Shown piece by piece: positions 39,088 to 48,354 of a DNA stretch of 64,000 nucleotides (position 1 is its first letter; every line of letters begins with the position of its first letter). Location: NCBI GenBank assembly GCA_003225005.1, contig QIAN01000065.1, forward strand, positions 62,001 to 126,000, read 5' to 3'. The notes under the pieces are model-generated. The model did not search any database. It was not told the origin of the DNA and worked only from the letters and a program-made list of their open reading frames with translations. Both the position numbers and the translations under genes were made by a program. The DNA comes from Acidobacteriota bacterium. Its GTDB lineage: Bacteria; Acidobacteriota; Terriglobia; Terriglobales; Acidobacteriaceae.

Positions 39088-40797
39088 TCATGTCTGCAAC
39101 ACTCCCACTTTGAACTCGGCCACGTCCGGATTCAAGGCCGCGGCTTCGAGCGCTTGCGTGATGGCCTCGCGAGTCTCCACCGGATCAATAATCTTGTCAA
39201 TCCACAGGCGAGCCGCGCCGTATCGTGGGTCGGTCTGCTCCTCGTAGGTGCGCTTGGTTGATTCGAGTAGCTCTTTGCATTCATCGTCGCTGAGGGTCTT
39301 ACCACTGCGCCGCAGTTGCTTGATCTTGATTTCGACCAATGTGTCCGCCGCCGCGTCCCCGCTCATCACGGCGTAGCGCGCCGTCGGCCAGGCAAAGAGG
39401 AAGCGCGGGTCATAGGCTTTGCCGCACATCGCATAGTGGCCGGCGCCGAACGATCCGCCGACGATCACCGTAATTTTTGGGACAACAGAATTCGATACGG
39501 CATTCACCATCTTCGCGCCCGCCTTGATGATGCCGCTCCACTCCGCGTCGCGGCCCACCATGAATCCGTTCACGTCATGAAAAAAAATCAGGGGGATGAG
39601 ATTCTGATTGCAATCCATAATGAAGCGGGCGGCTTTTTCGGCCGATTCGGTATAGATGACCCCACCAAACTCCACGCGTTTGTGGCCTTCATGGTCGATG
39701 GCTTGGGCATGCAGCTTTTGATTGGCGACGATGCCCACAGCAAAGCCTCCGATGCGCCCATAGCCGCAGACCAGCGTCTTGCCGTACTCCGCTTTGTATT
39801 CGTCGAACTGGCTGCCATCAAGCACGCGGGCCAGAATTTCCTTCATGTCATAGGGGCGCGCCGGCGACGAATCATAGATGCCATACATTTCTTCAGCTGG
39901 CAACAGCGGGTCGACCGGCTTCCTGCGGTCCCACGGCGACTGCCGGCGATAGCCCCATTTTTCAATGATGGAGCGGATGCGCGCCAGGCAGGCTTCATCG
40001 TTGGGCTCGCGGAAGTCCACGGTGCCGCTGATGGCGGAATGCATGGCCGCGCCGCCTAACTCCTCGGCGGAAACTTTTTGTCCGATGGCCGCCTGCACCA
40101 GCGCGGGGCCGGCAAGAAACAGTCCGCTGCCGTCCGTCATGAGTACGTGATCACACATCACGGGCAGATAGCCGCCGCCGGCAACGCACATACCCATGAT
40201 GGCCGCAATCTGGGGAATACCCATGGCCGACATGACGGCGTTATTGCGAAAGACGCGGCCAAAATCATCCGTGTCAGGGAAAACGTCTTCCTGAAGCGGG
40301 AGAAAAACTCCGGCAGAATCGACTAGGTAGATGGTTGGAATTCGGTTTTCGAGCGCAATGTTTTGAGCGCGGATGACCTTTTTAGAAGTCATCGGGAAGA
40401 ACGCTCCGGCCTTTACAGTGGCGTCATTGGCGATGATCATTACCAGGCGGGTTTCGATTCGAGCAAGGCCAGTGATGACTCCCGCGGCGGGTGCACCACC
40501 CCATTCTTCGTACATGCCGTGGGCCGCGAACAGTCCTAATTCGAAGAAGCTCCCTGCATCGACGAGCAGGTCAATACGCTCGCGCGCTGTCTTGCGCCCC
40601 TTGTCGTGCTGGCTTTCGACAGCTTTGGCGCCACCCCCTTCGCCGATTTTTTCCCCCTCGTTGCGCACCTGCGACATCAAATCAGCCAGAAAACGCATGT
40701 TGGCTTCGAAGCGGGCGGAAGTGGGGTCGATCTTTGTCCGCAAGACGTTAGACGTGGTGTCCGATTTCACAACAGGGGTTTCGTGACGGTCAGCCAT
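39088..40797 (-). CDS. Acyl-CoA carboxylase carboxyltransferase (beta) subunit, methylcrotonyl/propionyl-CoA type
   Basis: GKKTARERIDLLVDAG-type start, FPMTSKKVIRAQNIALENRIPTIYLVDSAGVFLPLQEDVFPDTDDFGRVFRNNAVMSAMGIPQIAAIMGMCVAGGGYLPVMCDHVLM, GGSFGAGHYAMCGKAYDPRFLFAWPTARYAVM. Confidence 0.94.
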   Translation of the reverse strand: MADRHETPVVKSDTTSNVLRTKIDPTSARFEANMRFLADLMSQVRNEGEKIGEGGGAKAVESQHDKGRKTARERIDLLVDAGSFFELGLFAAHGMYEEWGGAPAAGVITGLARIETRLVMIIANDATVKAGAFFPMTSKKVIRAQNIALENRIPTIYLVDSAGVFLPLQEDVFPDTDDFGRVFRNNAVMSAMGIPQIAAIMGMCVAGGGYLPVMCDHVLMTDGSGLFLAGPALVQAAIGQKVSAEELGGAAMHSAISGTVDFREPNDEACLARIRSIIEKWGYRRQSPWDRRKPVDPLLPAEEMYGIYDSSPARPYDMKEILARVLDGSQFDEYKAEYGKTLVCGYGRIGGFAVGIVANQKLHAQAIDHEGHKRVEFGGVIYTESAEKAARFIMDCNQNLIPLIFFHDVNGFMVGRDAEWSGIIKAGAKMVNAVSNSVVPKITVIVGGSFGAGHYAMCGKAYDPRFLFAWPTARYAVMSGDAAADTLVEIKIKQLRRSGKTLSDDECKELLESTKRTYEEQTDPRYGAARLWIDKIIDPVETREAITQALEAAALNPDVAEFKVGVLQT

Positions 40798-40905
40798 GGT
40801 GGAAGGAGCGGAGTGATTACGGTATACCAGCGGAGAGGAAGGGCGCAAACCAGAAGCGCGAGCCTTCAGCACTGAGCATTCAGTCCGTTAAACGTCTTTT
40901 CCATC

Positions 40906-41487
40906 TTACGAAATTCCTAGTCGTGCAACGGCTTGCTTTTCCGGGAGTGGACAGACAACGTCTACCACCCCCATGCGTAATGCCTGTTTCGCCGTGATTC
41001 TTTCCGCGGCTACGAACATTTCGAGGGCGCGGGCCCTTCCGATCAATCTTGGCAGCCTTTGCGTGCCGCCCCATCCGGTGACCAGGCCGAGTGCCGCTCC
41101 GCGGTGTCCGAATAGCGCATGGGGTGCGGCGAAGCGACGGTGGCACGCGAGCGCCAGGTCAAGTCCGCCGCCCATGCAGTGCCCGGAGACGACGGCGTAC
41201 ACCGGGGCAGGGAAGTGCTCGATTTCATTCATCAATGTCTGCCCTATTTTTGAAAACTCGTAGGCTTCGGGACCGGACAGGCGTGAAATCTCATTCAAGT
41301 CCGCACCCACGGAGAAAAAGTTTGAATTTCCCGCAATGATCAATGGCTGATCTCGGCTTGCCAGTTCGCGAACCGTCTCGGTCAATGCCAGCATGCACGA
41401 GTGGGTTAACCGGTTCATGCCGTCGGCCGAGGTCAGGCGCAGCAGGCGTCCACCGTTGAGCGGCTCGATTTTGAACGGGCGAGACAA
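40906..41487 (-). CDS. Enoyl-CoA hydratase/isomerase family protein (short)
   Basis: AVVSGHCMGGGLDLALACHRRFAAPHALFGHRGAALGLVTGWGGTQRLPRLIGRARALEMFVAAERITAKQALRMGVVD. Confidence 0.9.
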   Translation of the reverse strand: MSRPFKIEPLNGGRLLRLTSADGMNRLTHSCMLALTETVRELASRDQPLIIAGNSNFFSVGADLNEISRLSGPEAYEFSKIGQTLMNEIEHFPAPVYAVVSGHCMGGGLDLALACHRRFAAPHALFGHRGAALGLVTGWGGTQRLPRLIGRARALEMFVAAERITAKQALRMGVVDVVCPLPEKQAVARLGIS

Positions 41488-41541
41488 TGATTTGAGGAGG
41501 TTGAAGTTTTAAAATTGGTGAGCCAGCGGCGACGAGGCTGG

Positions 41542-42285
41542 CTAGACCCCCTTCTCGATCCATTCTGCGAGAGTACAGCCGTCTTCCTCCAGTAAGAACG
41601 TTCCCACGCCGAAACATTCGCCGAAGAGGCGGTTTGATTCCCTGTCGCGGGCGGCGCGAGGAATCCATTGCTTGCCAACTTGATATTGGGCCGCGGTGAA
41701 CCACTTCTGCGGCAGCACTTGCACCAACCCCGCCTGCAGGTAAAAAACGAACAACGCGAAAGCAGGATGGTCACTGCTCAACGCCTTGTAACTGGTGGGT
41801 ACAATCAGCTCATCCACGGTGGCGAGTTCCGGCGGCACTTCGATCTGGTGCATGCCCGGCGGCTGCGTGCAGGGCACTTCAAAATCTGCCAAAGGGGCGG
41901 ACGCGGAATAAATGCGGTCGGTGGATTGCTTGAACCACCCTGCAATCTCCGCGAGCGAAAATGACTTTAATTGATCAAGGTCGAAACAGGTTAGGCGAAT
42001 GCTGCTTGCTTCAGGACACCAGATCCCGAGATGGTGGGGCGGCACCGGAAACGGTCGGCAATAGGTATTGAAGGCGAGGCGCGGCTGGTCCGGTTCCTGC
42101 TCCAGCGCCAGCGTGATCAGATAGGCGACCGGACCTTGATCGCCGTGATGGGTCCAGACGAAACGTTGTCCGCGAAGCGAACGGAAGGCTGGAAAGCTCT
42201 TCCAGTACCACGGGGTAGGACCGATGGTGCGTTCAAGTTGCTGCCGGAGAGTAGTGAGGTTGGGAGCTGGCATGGAAGAATGCAA
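41542..42285 (-). CDS. Hypothetical protein
   Basis: Open 247-aa frame in a co-directional run; no family recognised. Confidence 0.5.
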   Translation of the reverse strand: MHSSMPAPNLTTLRQQLERTIGPTPWYWKSFPAFRSLRGQRFVWTHHGDQGPVAYLITLALEQEPDQPRLAFNTYCRPFPVPPHHLGIWCPEASSIRLTCFDLDQLKSFSLAEIAGWFKQSTDRIYSASAPLADFEVPCTQPPGMHQIEVPPELATVDELIVPTSYKALSSDHPAFALFVFYLQAGLVQVLPQKWFTAAQYQVGKQWIPRAARDRESNRLFGECFGVGTFLLEEDGCTLAEWIEKGV

Positions 42286-42308
42286 AAGCTGATCTTGCGC
42301 ACAGCGAT

Positions 42309-42725
42309 TCAGGCCTGCGGAACCGCGTGTCCCTTCACGTTGGCGCGGATGAATTTGACGATATCGTCCATGGCCGTGCCGGGCTGGAAAACCGCGGCCA
42401 CGCCGGCTTGCTTGAGCGCCCCAATATCCTGGTCGGGGATAATGCCCCCGACGAGTACAAGAACATCGTCCATCTTGTTTTGCTTGAGCAGGTCTAGAAC
42501 GCGCGGCACGATGGCGTTGTGAGCTCCGGAAAGAATCGAGAGTCCAATCACCTGCACGTCTTCTTGCAGGGATGCGTTCACAATCATTTCCGGTGTCTGT
42601 CGCAGGCCGGTATAAATCACTTCCATGCCGGCGTCCCGCAGCGCGCGCGCAATTACTTTAGCCCCGCGGTCGTGGCCGTCGAGGCCGGGTTTGGCCACCA
42701 GGACGCGGATTTTGGGATCTGACAT
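42309..42725 (-). CDS. Methylmalonyl-CoA mutase small subunit / B12-binding domain
   Basis: [76 protein letters not shown]; DxHxxG motif. Confidence 0.96.
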   Translation of the reverse strand: MSDPKIRVLVAKPGLDGHDRGAKVIARALRDAGMEVIYTGLRQTPEMIVNASLQEDVQVIGLSILSGAHNAIVPRVLDLLKQNKMDDVLVLVGGIIPDQDIGALKQAGVAAVFQPGTAMDDIVKFIRANVKGHAVPQA

Positions 42726-42804
42726 CGGCTTTCATTTAACCACAGTGGGCACGGAGGCGCACAGGGTGACGTCACCCGCATTTGATCGCAGGCTTTGGTT
42801 GGAT

Positions 42805-43404
42805 TCAAACCGTCTTGATGTCCAGACTCCGCCACAAATACCAGCACGCGATGGAGCGGTACGGCTCCCAGCATTTGGCGACCTTCTCCATGTCTTTCGG
42901 TTTGGGCAGTTTGCGCTTTTTGTAGTGCTTCTTGACCGCCACCTGGACGCCGTAGTCGCCTGTAGGCAGCACGTTGGGGCGGCGTAACGAAAACATGAGA
43001 AACATGTGCGCCGTCCACACGCCGATGCCTTTCACCTGCGTAAGATGTTCGATTACTTCCTCATCGGACGCATCGGCCAGCCGTGCGAAATCAAGTAACC
43101 CACCGTGCGTTTTCGCCGCCAGATCTTTCAAATACGCTGATTTCTGCTTGGATAGCCCGACCCCGCGCATCTGCTGGTCTGTCAGTTTCAGAATTCCTTC
43201 CGGCGTCAGCGGATCACCGGCCAACGCGGCGAATCGTTTGAAGATCGTGACCGCGGCCTTGCCATTCAACTGCTGATACACGATCGCCTCGGCCACGCTG
43301 GAGAACTCGGGCGGACCAAACTCCATACGGCAGGGCCCCACCCGCTCGATAATGGCGCGGAGGACAGGGTCGGATTTCTTAAGGTGCATGACCGCTCTTC
43401 GCAT
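42805..43404 (-). CDS. DNA-3-methyladenine glycosylase (AlkA/HhH-GPD)
   Basis: FSSVAEAIVYQQLNGKAAVTIFKRF...LTQVKGIGVWTAHMFLMFSLRRPNVLPTGDYGVQVAVKKHYK. Confidence 0.93.
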   Translation of the reverse strand: MRRAVMHLKKSDPVLRAIIERVGPCRMEFGPPEFSSVAEAIVYQQLNGKAAVTIFKRFAALAGDPLTPEGILKLTDQQMRGVGLSKQKSAYLKDLAAKTHGGLLDFARLADASDEEVIEHLTQVKGIGVWTAHMFLMFSLRRPNVLPTGDYGVQVAVKKHYKKRKLPKPKDMEKVAKCWEPYRSIACWYLWRSLDIKTV

Positions 43405-43600
43405 GGTTCACAAAGTTATCACAAGCGCTGACCTGAGGCGAATAAAAAACGAACTTCCCCTCCCCCTCCATACATTCCCGCAAGCGAACCCCCCATTTGC
43501 TGAGCCAGGAAACTGCGCGGCAGCGGCTGCGGTCGCCAGAAATGCGCCACACGTCACCCCGTCGGATGCCTGTCCTGCCCTGATCTTCTTTCGGGTTTCC

Positions 43601-44545
43601 CTACGAAAGATATCTTACCGTTTGCTCAATCAAGTCCGCAGTAGGCTTGTAGGGGTCTCCCGGCGCGTCGTACTCGATCGAGCAATATCCCTTGTATTTG
43701 TGCCGCTTCAAAATAGCAAACGTACGGGCAAGATCCACGTGCGTGGCTTTGCCCTGTTCGTTGACTTCGCCATCCTTTACGTGGCAGATGCCATAGGCGT
43801 GCGCAAACATGGCGTCCATCGCGCGGTAGGCATAGTCTTCGTCATGCGCATTCAAAGTGTTGCCAAAGTCCACCAGCGCGCGCAGCCACGGGCTGTTCAC
43901 CTTATCGATGACCTGCACCAGAAAGAACGGATCTTCACTCACGGGATTGTCATTCTCGAGATGCACCACGATGTTCCTTGAGGCTGCGTGCTCGACGACT
44001 TGCCGAAGGCTTTCCGCCAGCCGCTGGACGTTGGGCTCTGTATCTTTGGCTCGCGGAATGTTGGTACGAACACTGGGGGATCCGATAGCCACCGCTACAT
44101 CGATCCACTGTTTGCTATAGGCAATGGCCTTTTCACGTTCGGTGTGGTCAGCGGCGTACGGGCTGTTCTCGCCATCCACGGCGATATTCGCTACGCCCGC
44201 GTGAGCCTTGTCGACCGCCGCGCGAAATTCCGCCAGATATTTCGGATCCGTCGAGGAAAAGTGTCCGGTCCAAGGCTCGATCTTTAGGACGTTGAACTTT
44301 TCTACGACGTGAGCCGCGAAGTCTTTCAGTTCGATGGTCGGATTGCCGCTCTTGTGATCCGATCCCGCGATGAACTGGCGAAACGGATAAGATGCCACCG
44401 CAACACGTTTCCGCGGCTTGGAAGGAAACTTGATGGAAGGTTGAATGGCGCTTTCCGTGGCGCGTGATAAGGTCGGCAGCAGCCACGCTCCGGCAGTCGC
44501 GCTCGCGCACTGTCCCAGGAATCGTCTTCGAGTCGTCCCACTCAA
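43601..44545 (-). CDS. Tat-exported sugar phosphate isomerase/epimerase (TIM barrel)
   Basis: MSGTTRRRFLGQCASATAGAWLLPTLSRA signal; RNIVVHLENDNPVSEDPFFLVQVIDKVNSPWLRALVDFGNTLN...GYCSIEYDAPGDP. Confidence 0.85.
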   Translation of the reverse strand: MSGTTRRRFLGQCASATAGAWLLPTLSRATESAIQPSIKFPSKPRKRVAVASYPFRQFIAGSDHKSGNPTIELKDFAAHVVEKFNVLKIEPWTGHFSSTDPKYLAEFRAAVDKAHAGVANIAVDGENSPYAADHTEREKAIAYSKQWIDVAVAIGSPSVRTNIPRAKDTEPNVQRLAESLRQVVEHAASRNIVVHLENDNPVSEDPFFLVQVIDKVNSPWLRALVDFGNTLNAHDEDYAYRAMDAMFAHAYGICHVKDGEVNEQGKATHVDLARTFAILKRHKYKGYCSIEYDAPGDPYKPTADLIEQTVRYLS

Positions 44546-44656
44546 ACGGCGACAGTGTAACAGAATTGGTTCGGCTGGCGCATTGCCGCTCCGACTTGTG
44601 CTCGACTCCGCTCGGTCTTCGACAAGTCCGACGCGCGCCCTCCGCCCCCTTACTGA

Positions 44657-45194
44657 TCAGGCCTTGAGTTTACCCGCCGGCAGCTGGAATCCGATCTGGC
44701 TGCGAGGAACGTCTTCCGGAATCATAAGCTCCCTGATAGCCTCAATGAGTTCCTGAATCGTGGAATCATGCGAGTCGAGTCGGTTCTCCAGTTCATCGAT
44801 CTTTGCGGCGAGACTCCTGTTAGTGGCGAGCATTTCGCGCAGGCGCACGAAGGCACGTACTACGAAGACGCTCATCTGCACGGCCGCGAGGAATTTAGCA
44901 CCGTCGCTGCCATGATCGCGCCGTGCTCGATGAACGCGTACGGTGGATATCGCCGTCCGCCACTCCCCTTTTTTGAGGTCACAGATTGTGACCTCAAAAA
45001 CTTGTGCTCCTTGGCCGGGAGTTGGAACATGAAGTCGGAAGGGAACCTTTCCTGGTTGCGCTTAATCTGCTGGTTAAGATGCTTGACCGCCACGCCATAT
45101 AGCTCAGCCAGGTCAGCGTCAAGGATGACCCTGTGACGACGCAGGAACAAGATTCGCGACTCGACGGAAAAGACAGATCCTCGACGCTTTGGCA
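44657..45194 (-). pseudogene. ORF6N-domain protein with a single-nucleotide frameshift
   Basis: ILFLRRHRVILDADLAELYGVAVKHLNQQIKRNQERFPSDFMFQL...LRSQSVTSKKGSGGRRYPPYAFIEHGAIMAATVLNSSR then frame change to AVQMSVFVVRAFVRLREMLATNRSLAAKIDELENR; one nt missing at ~44881-44886. Confidence 0.85.
44971..44999. repeat. Perfect 29-bp palindrome inside the ORF6N gene
   Basis: TTTTGAGGTCACA-gat-TGTGACCTCAAAA. Confidence 0.8.
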
Positions 45195-45228
45195 TAGAGA
45201 GCAGTTTTGCCTTTTTTGGTTCCTTCAC

Positions 45229-45256
45229 TTTGAGGTCACAAATTGTGAGGTCAAAA
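45229..45256. promoter_or_regulatory. Near-copy of the intragenic palindrome in the ORF6N 5' region
   Basis: TTTGAGGTCACA-aat-TGTGAGGTCAAAA, 35 bp upstream of the ATG at 45194. Confidence 0.5.
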
Positions 45257-45464
45257 TCATAATCTGAAGCAAGATCGGATTTTCAATTTGTAACCGCAGA
45301 TATTCGCCCAATCTCCCAATTTGGAAAAAAGATTGGGATTACATGAGATTGTGTTTTCGCGCAGACCTGTGGAAACTCAACCCGAATCTTCCGTTGAAGC
45401 CTCGGCGTATGACTCCGGAGAGCGGTTTTCCATACCGGTGACCCGCTCGGAAATACTGAAATAT

Positions 45465-47279
45465 TTACGTGATGCTGACTTCAGTATAAGTTCCGTAAAC
45501 TTGCCGCAACGCCTCGCAAATTTCTCCCACGGTGGTGTATGCGCGGACCGCGCTGACGATGTACGGCATGGTGTTGGCGGACGAAATCTTCCCATTCGAA
45601 CCGGATGCCCCAGCCCCGGCTCTTGGTTCCTGGGCAGCAGCTTTCTTGAGCGCGTCCAGAGCCCGGCGAACCTCTTCATTGGATCGTCGTCCACGCAGCG
45701 CCTTCAGCTTCGTCGATTGCTGGCGAGCGACGGTCTCGTCAATATAGAGAATATGCGGCGGTTCTTCTTCGATGGTGAACTCGTTGACGCCCACAGTGAT
45801 CTTTTCTTTGGCCTCCGCCGCACGCTGGTATTGATACGAGGCCTCGGCAATCTCCTTTTGCGGATAGCCGCGCTCGATGGCCTTCACCATGCCACCCATG
45901 GCGTCGAGGGTGCCGAAGTAGTCGAATGCACCCTTCTCCATTTGCAGCGTAAGGTTTTCGACAAAGTAAGATCCGCCCAGCGGATCCACTGTATGGGTTA
46001 CGCCAGATTCATAAGCGATGATTTGTTGCGTGCGCAGTGCGATACGCGCCGCTTCTTCTGTAGGCAACGCCAGAGCCTCATCGTAGGAGTCTGTATGCAG
46101 CGATTGTGTTCCGCCTAGCACCGCTGCCAGAGCCTGCAAAGCCACGCGCGCAATATTGTTCATGGGTTGCTGTGCCGGCAGGGAAACCCCCGCAGTCTGA
46201 GTGTGGAAGCGCATCAGCCAGGTGCGCTGGTTCTTCGCGCCGAAGCGGTCTTTCATAACTTGCCCCCAAATCTTGCGGGCAGCGCGATACTTGGCGATCT
46301 CTTCGAAGAAATCATTGTGTGCATTGAAGAAAAAGCTGAGGCGGGGACCGAAGTCGTCCAAGTCAAGGCCTCGGCGACGCGCCCATTCGACATACTCCAC
46401 GCCGTCATACAAAGTGAAGGCTAATTCCTGCAAGGCGGTCGAGCCGGCTTCGCGGATGTGATATCCGCTGATGGAAATAGTGTTAAAGCGTGGAGCGAAT
46501 TTCGATCCGAACTCGAACGTGTCGATTACTAACCGCATGGAGGGCGCCGGCGGATAAATGTATTCCTTCTGCGCGATGTACTCCTTGAGAATGTCGTTCT
46601 GGATAGTGCCGGAAATCTTGTTCCAATCCGCGCCCTGTTTTTCCGCGACCACCAGATACATGGCCCACAGCACTGACGCGGGTGAGTTAATCGTCATCGA
46701 CACCGTGGTTTTCTCCAGATCGATCCCACGGAAGAGAATTTCCATGTCCTCGAGCGAATCAATCGCCACACCGCACTTGCCCACCTCACCCTCGCTGGCC
46801 GGGTGGTCCGAGTCATAACCCATCAGCGTAGGCAAGTCGAACGCGACCGACAGCCCGCCGCCGCCGTGCTCGAGCAGGTATTTGTAGCGCTGGTTGGTCT
46901 CCTCCGGCGAGGCAAAGCCGGAAAACTGCCGCATGGTGAAAAGCTTGCCGCGATATCCGGTGGCGTGAATGCCACGCGTGTATGGCGGCTCGCCGGGATA
47001 GCCAAGATACTTTTCCGCGCTCCAGTCTTCGGGAAGATCGGCTTCGGTGTAGAGACAGCGTATTGGAACTCCGGAAATGGTAGTAAAGCGAGCGCGGCCT
47101 TGCTCGTCGCGATTGATGCCGGTAGGGGCGCCAATCGGCTTCTCCGGAGCTTTCTCCAGAGTCGGAGCCAAAGTCTTCTCCGCCCATGCCTTCTCCGCAA
47201 CGGAGGGGTGGCGTCCCTCTAGGACGTCGGCGATCGGACTTTCAACAACTTGGGGTTTCGACGATTTCTTTCCCGACAT
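45465..47279 (-). CDS. Methylmalonyl-CoA mutase large subunit (substrate-binding domain)
   Basis: [73 protein letters not shown]-like, [66 protein letters not shown]. Confidence 0.95.
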   Translation of the reverse strand: MSGKKSSKPQVVESPIADVLEGRHPSVAEKAWAEKTLAPTLEKAPEKPIGAPTGINRDEQGRARFTTISGVPIRCLYTEADLPEDWSAEKYLGYPGEPPYTRGIHATGYRGKLFTMRQFSGFASPEETNQRYKYLLEHGGGGLSVAFDLPTLMGYDSDHPASEGEVGKCGVAIDSLEDMEILFRGIDLEKTTVSMTINSPASVLWAMYLVVAEKQGADWNKISGTIQNDILKEYIAQKEYIYPPAPSMRLVIDTFEFGSKFAPRFNTISISGYHIREAGSTALQELAFTLYDGVEYVEWARRRGLDLDDFGPRLSFFFNAHNDFFEEIAKYRAARKIWGQVMKDRFGAKNQRTWLMRFHTQTAGVSLPAQQPMNNIARVALQALAAVLGGTQSLHTDSYDEALALPTEEAARIALRTQQIIAYESGVTHTVDPLGGSYFVENLTLQMEKGAFDYFGTLDAMGGMVKAIERGYPQKEIAEASYQYQRAAEAKEKITVGVNEFTIEEEPPHILYIDETVARQQSTKLKALRGRRSNEEVRRALDALKKAAAQEPRAGAGASGSNGKISSANTMPYIVSAVRAYTTVGEICEALRQVYGTYTEVSIT

Positions 47280-47354
47280 GCTCAAGCAACCTCGATCCCT
47301 TTGATGATATGGGGACGGCGGCCGACGGGCAACATTACACCGGGCGCCGGAGCG

Positions 47355-47368
47355 ACCGATTGGTCGGT
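47355..47368. promoter_or_regulatory. TetR-type operator-like palindrome upstream of the mutase gene
   Basis: ACCGA-ttgg-TCGGT. Confidence 0.4.
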
Positions 47369-47403
47369 GAACTCGCAACCTGCTGGCAACGTCACAGGAA
47401 CCA

Positions 47404-48255
47404 TCATGACTTTTCACCTGAGAGGCGTGAGAGTTCCCATGCTTTGGCGTATTTCCAGTACACGTAGACAGCATGGTGAAGGTGCAGCAACAGGCCTTCG
47501 CGGCCATCTAAGAATCCAAGACGAAAGAAATAGTTGTAAATAAACGTCGCCATGGGACGCAGCACGATGTTGTGCACGCTGAAACCGACCTTGCCTTTTG
47601 CTGCCACCATTTCAGCGCCTAGGGACGAGTAGCGGTTCATGTGGTCGATGTAGTCGGAGAGCGTCGGGTAGGAGTGGTGAATAAGCGCGCCGCGCAGATG
47701 TCGTGGCGTGGCCGTGATTCCGGCTCCAAGCGATTGTTGAAGCTCCAATGTTTCGTGAACCAGAGCGTCCTTGAACCTCGCCGCGCCGCGCCGGAATAGC
47801 CTTAGCTTGCGATCCGGCCAGAAGCCTCCATGCTTAATCCACCGCCTGAGAAAGTAATTGCTACGTGATATCCAAAAGCCGTTCACATAGAGCGGCGCGA
47901 GATGTCCGTCTGGTGTCTTCTGCGCGACCTTATGCATCGCGGGCCGCCGTCGCACCGTACTCTCGATCTCGTCGGCGAGCTCACTATTGACCTCCTCGTC
48001 TGCGTCGAGGGAGAGAATGTACTCGCCCGTGGCTTTATCAATAGCCGAGTTTTTCTGTCCGGCATAGCCCTTCCATTCCTCAACGTAAACCTTCGCGCCA
48101 AACGACTTCGCGATCTCCACGGTGCGGTCGGTCGAGCCCGAGTCGACGACGATTATTTCTCCTTTGCCCCCACTGAGCAGCGGCATCACGCTTTCAAGCG
48201 CACGGCCGATGTTGGCTTCTTCGTTGTAAGTGATGATGACGACCGAGAGGGTCAC
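47404..48255 (-). CDS. Family 2 glycosyltransferase (WaaE-like)
   Basis: [90 protein letters not shown] start proposed at 48255, uncertain. Confidence 0.9.
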   Translation of the reverse strand: MTLSVVIITYNEEANIGRALESVMPLLSGGKGEIIVVDSGSTDRTVEIAKSFGAKVYVEEWKGYAGQKNSAIDKATGEYILSLDADEEVNSELADEIESTVRRRPAMHKVAQKTPDGHLAPLYVNGFWISRSNYFLRRWIKHGGFWPDRKLRLFRRGAARFKDALVHETLELQQSLGAGITATPRHLRGALIHHSYPTLSDYIDHMNRYSSLGAEMVAAKGKVGFSVHNIVLRPMATFIYNYFFRLGFLDGREGLLLHLHHAVYVYWKYAKAWELSRLSGEKS

Positions 48256-48354
48256 GGGGAGAGGATACCTTGCCGAGCAACGGAATGGGAACATGGCATG
48301 GAGTTCAAGCTGAGCCGCGTTCCCCGCCCTGTTTTCGCGACTGCCCGCTGGCGG

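Noticed and set aside
39316-40059. 247-aa plus-strand ORF
   Set aside because: Antisense to the carboxyltransferase gene.
44971-45256. Repeated GAGGTCACA motifs as a possible CRISPR array
   Set aside because: Only two non-identical copies, each palindromic, one inside a coding region; no spacer periodicity and no cas genes.
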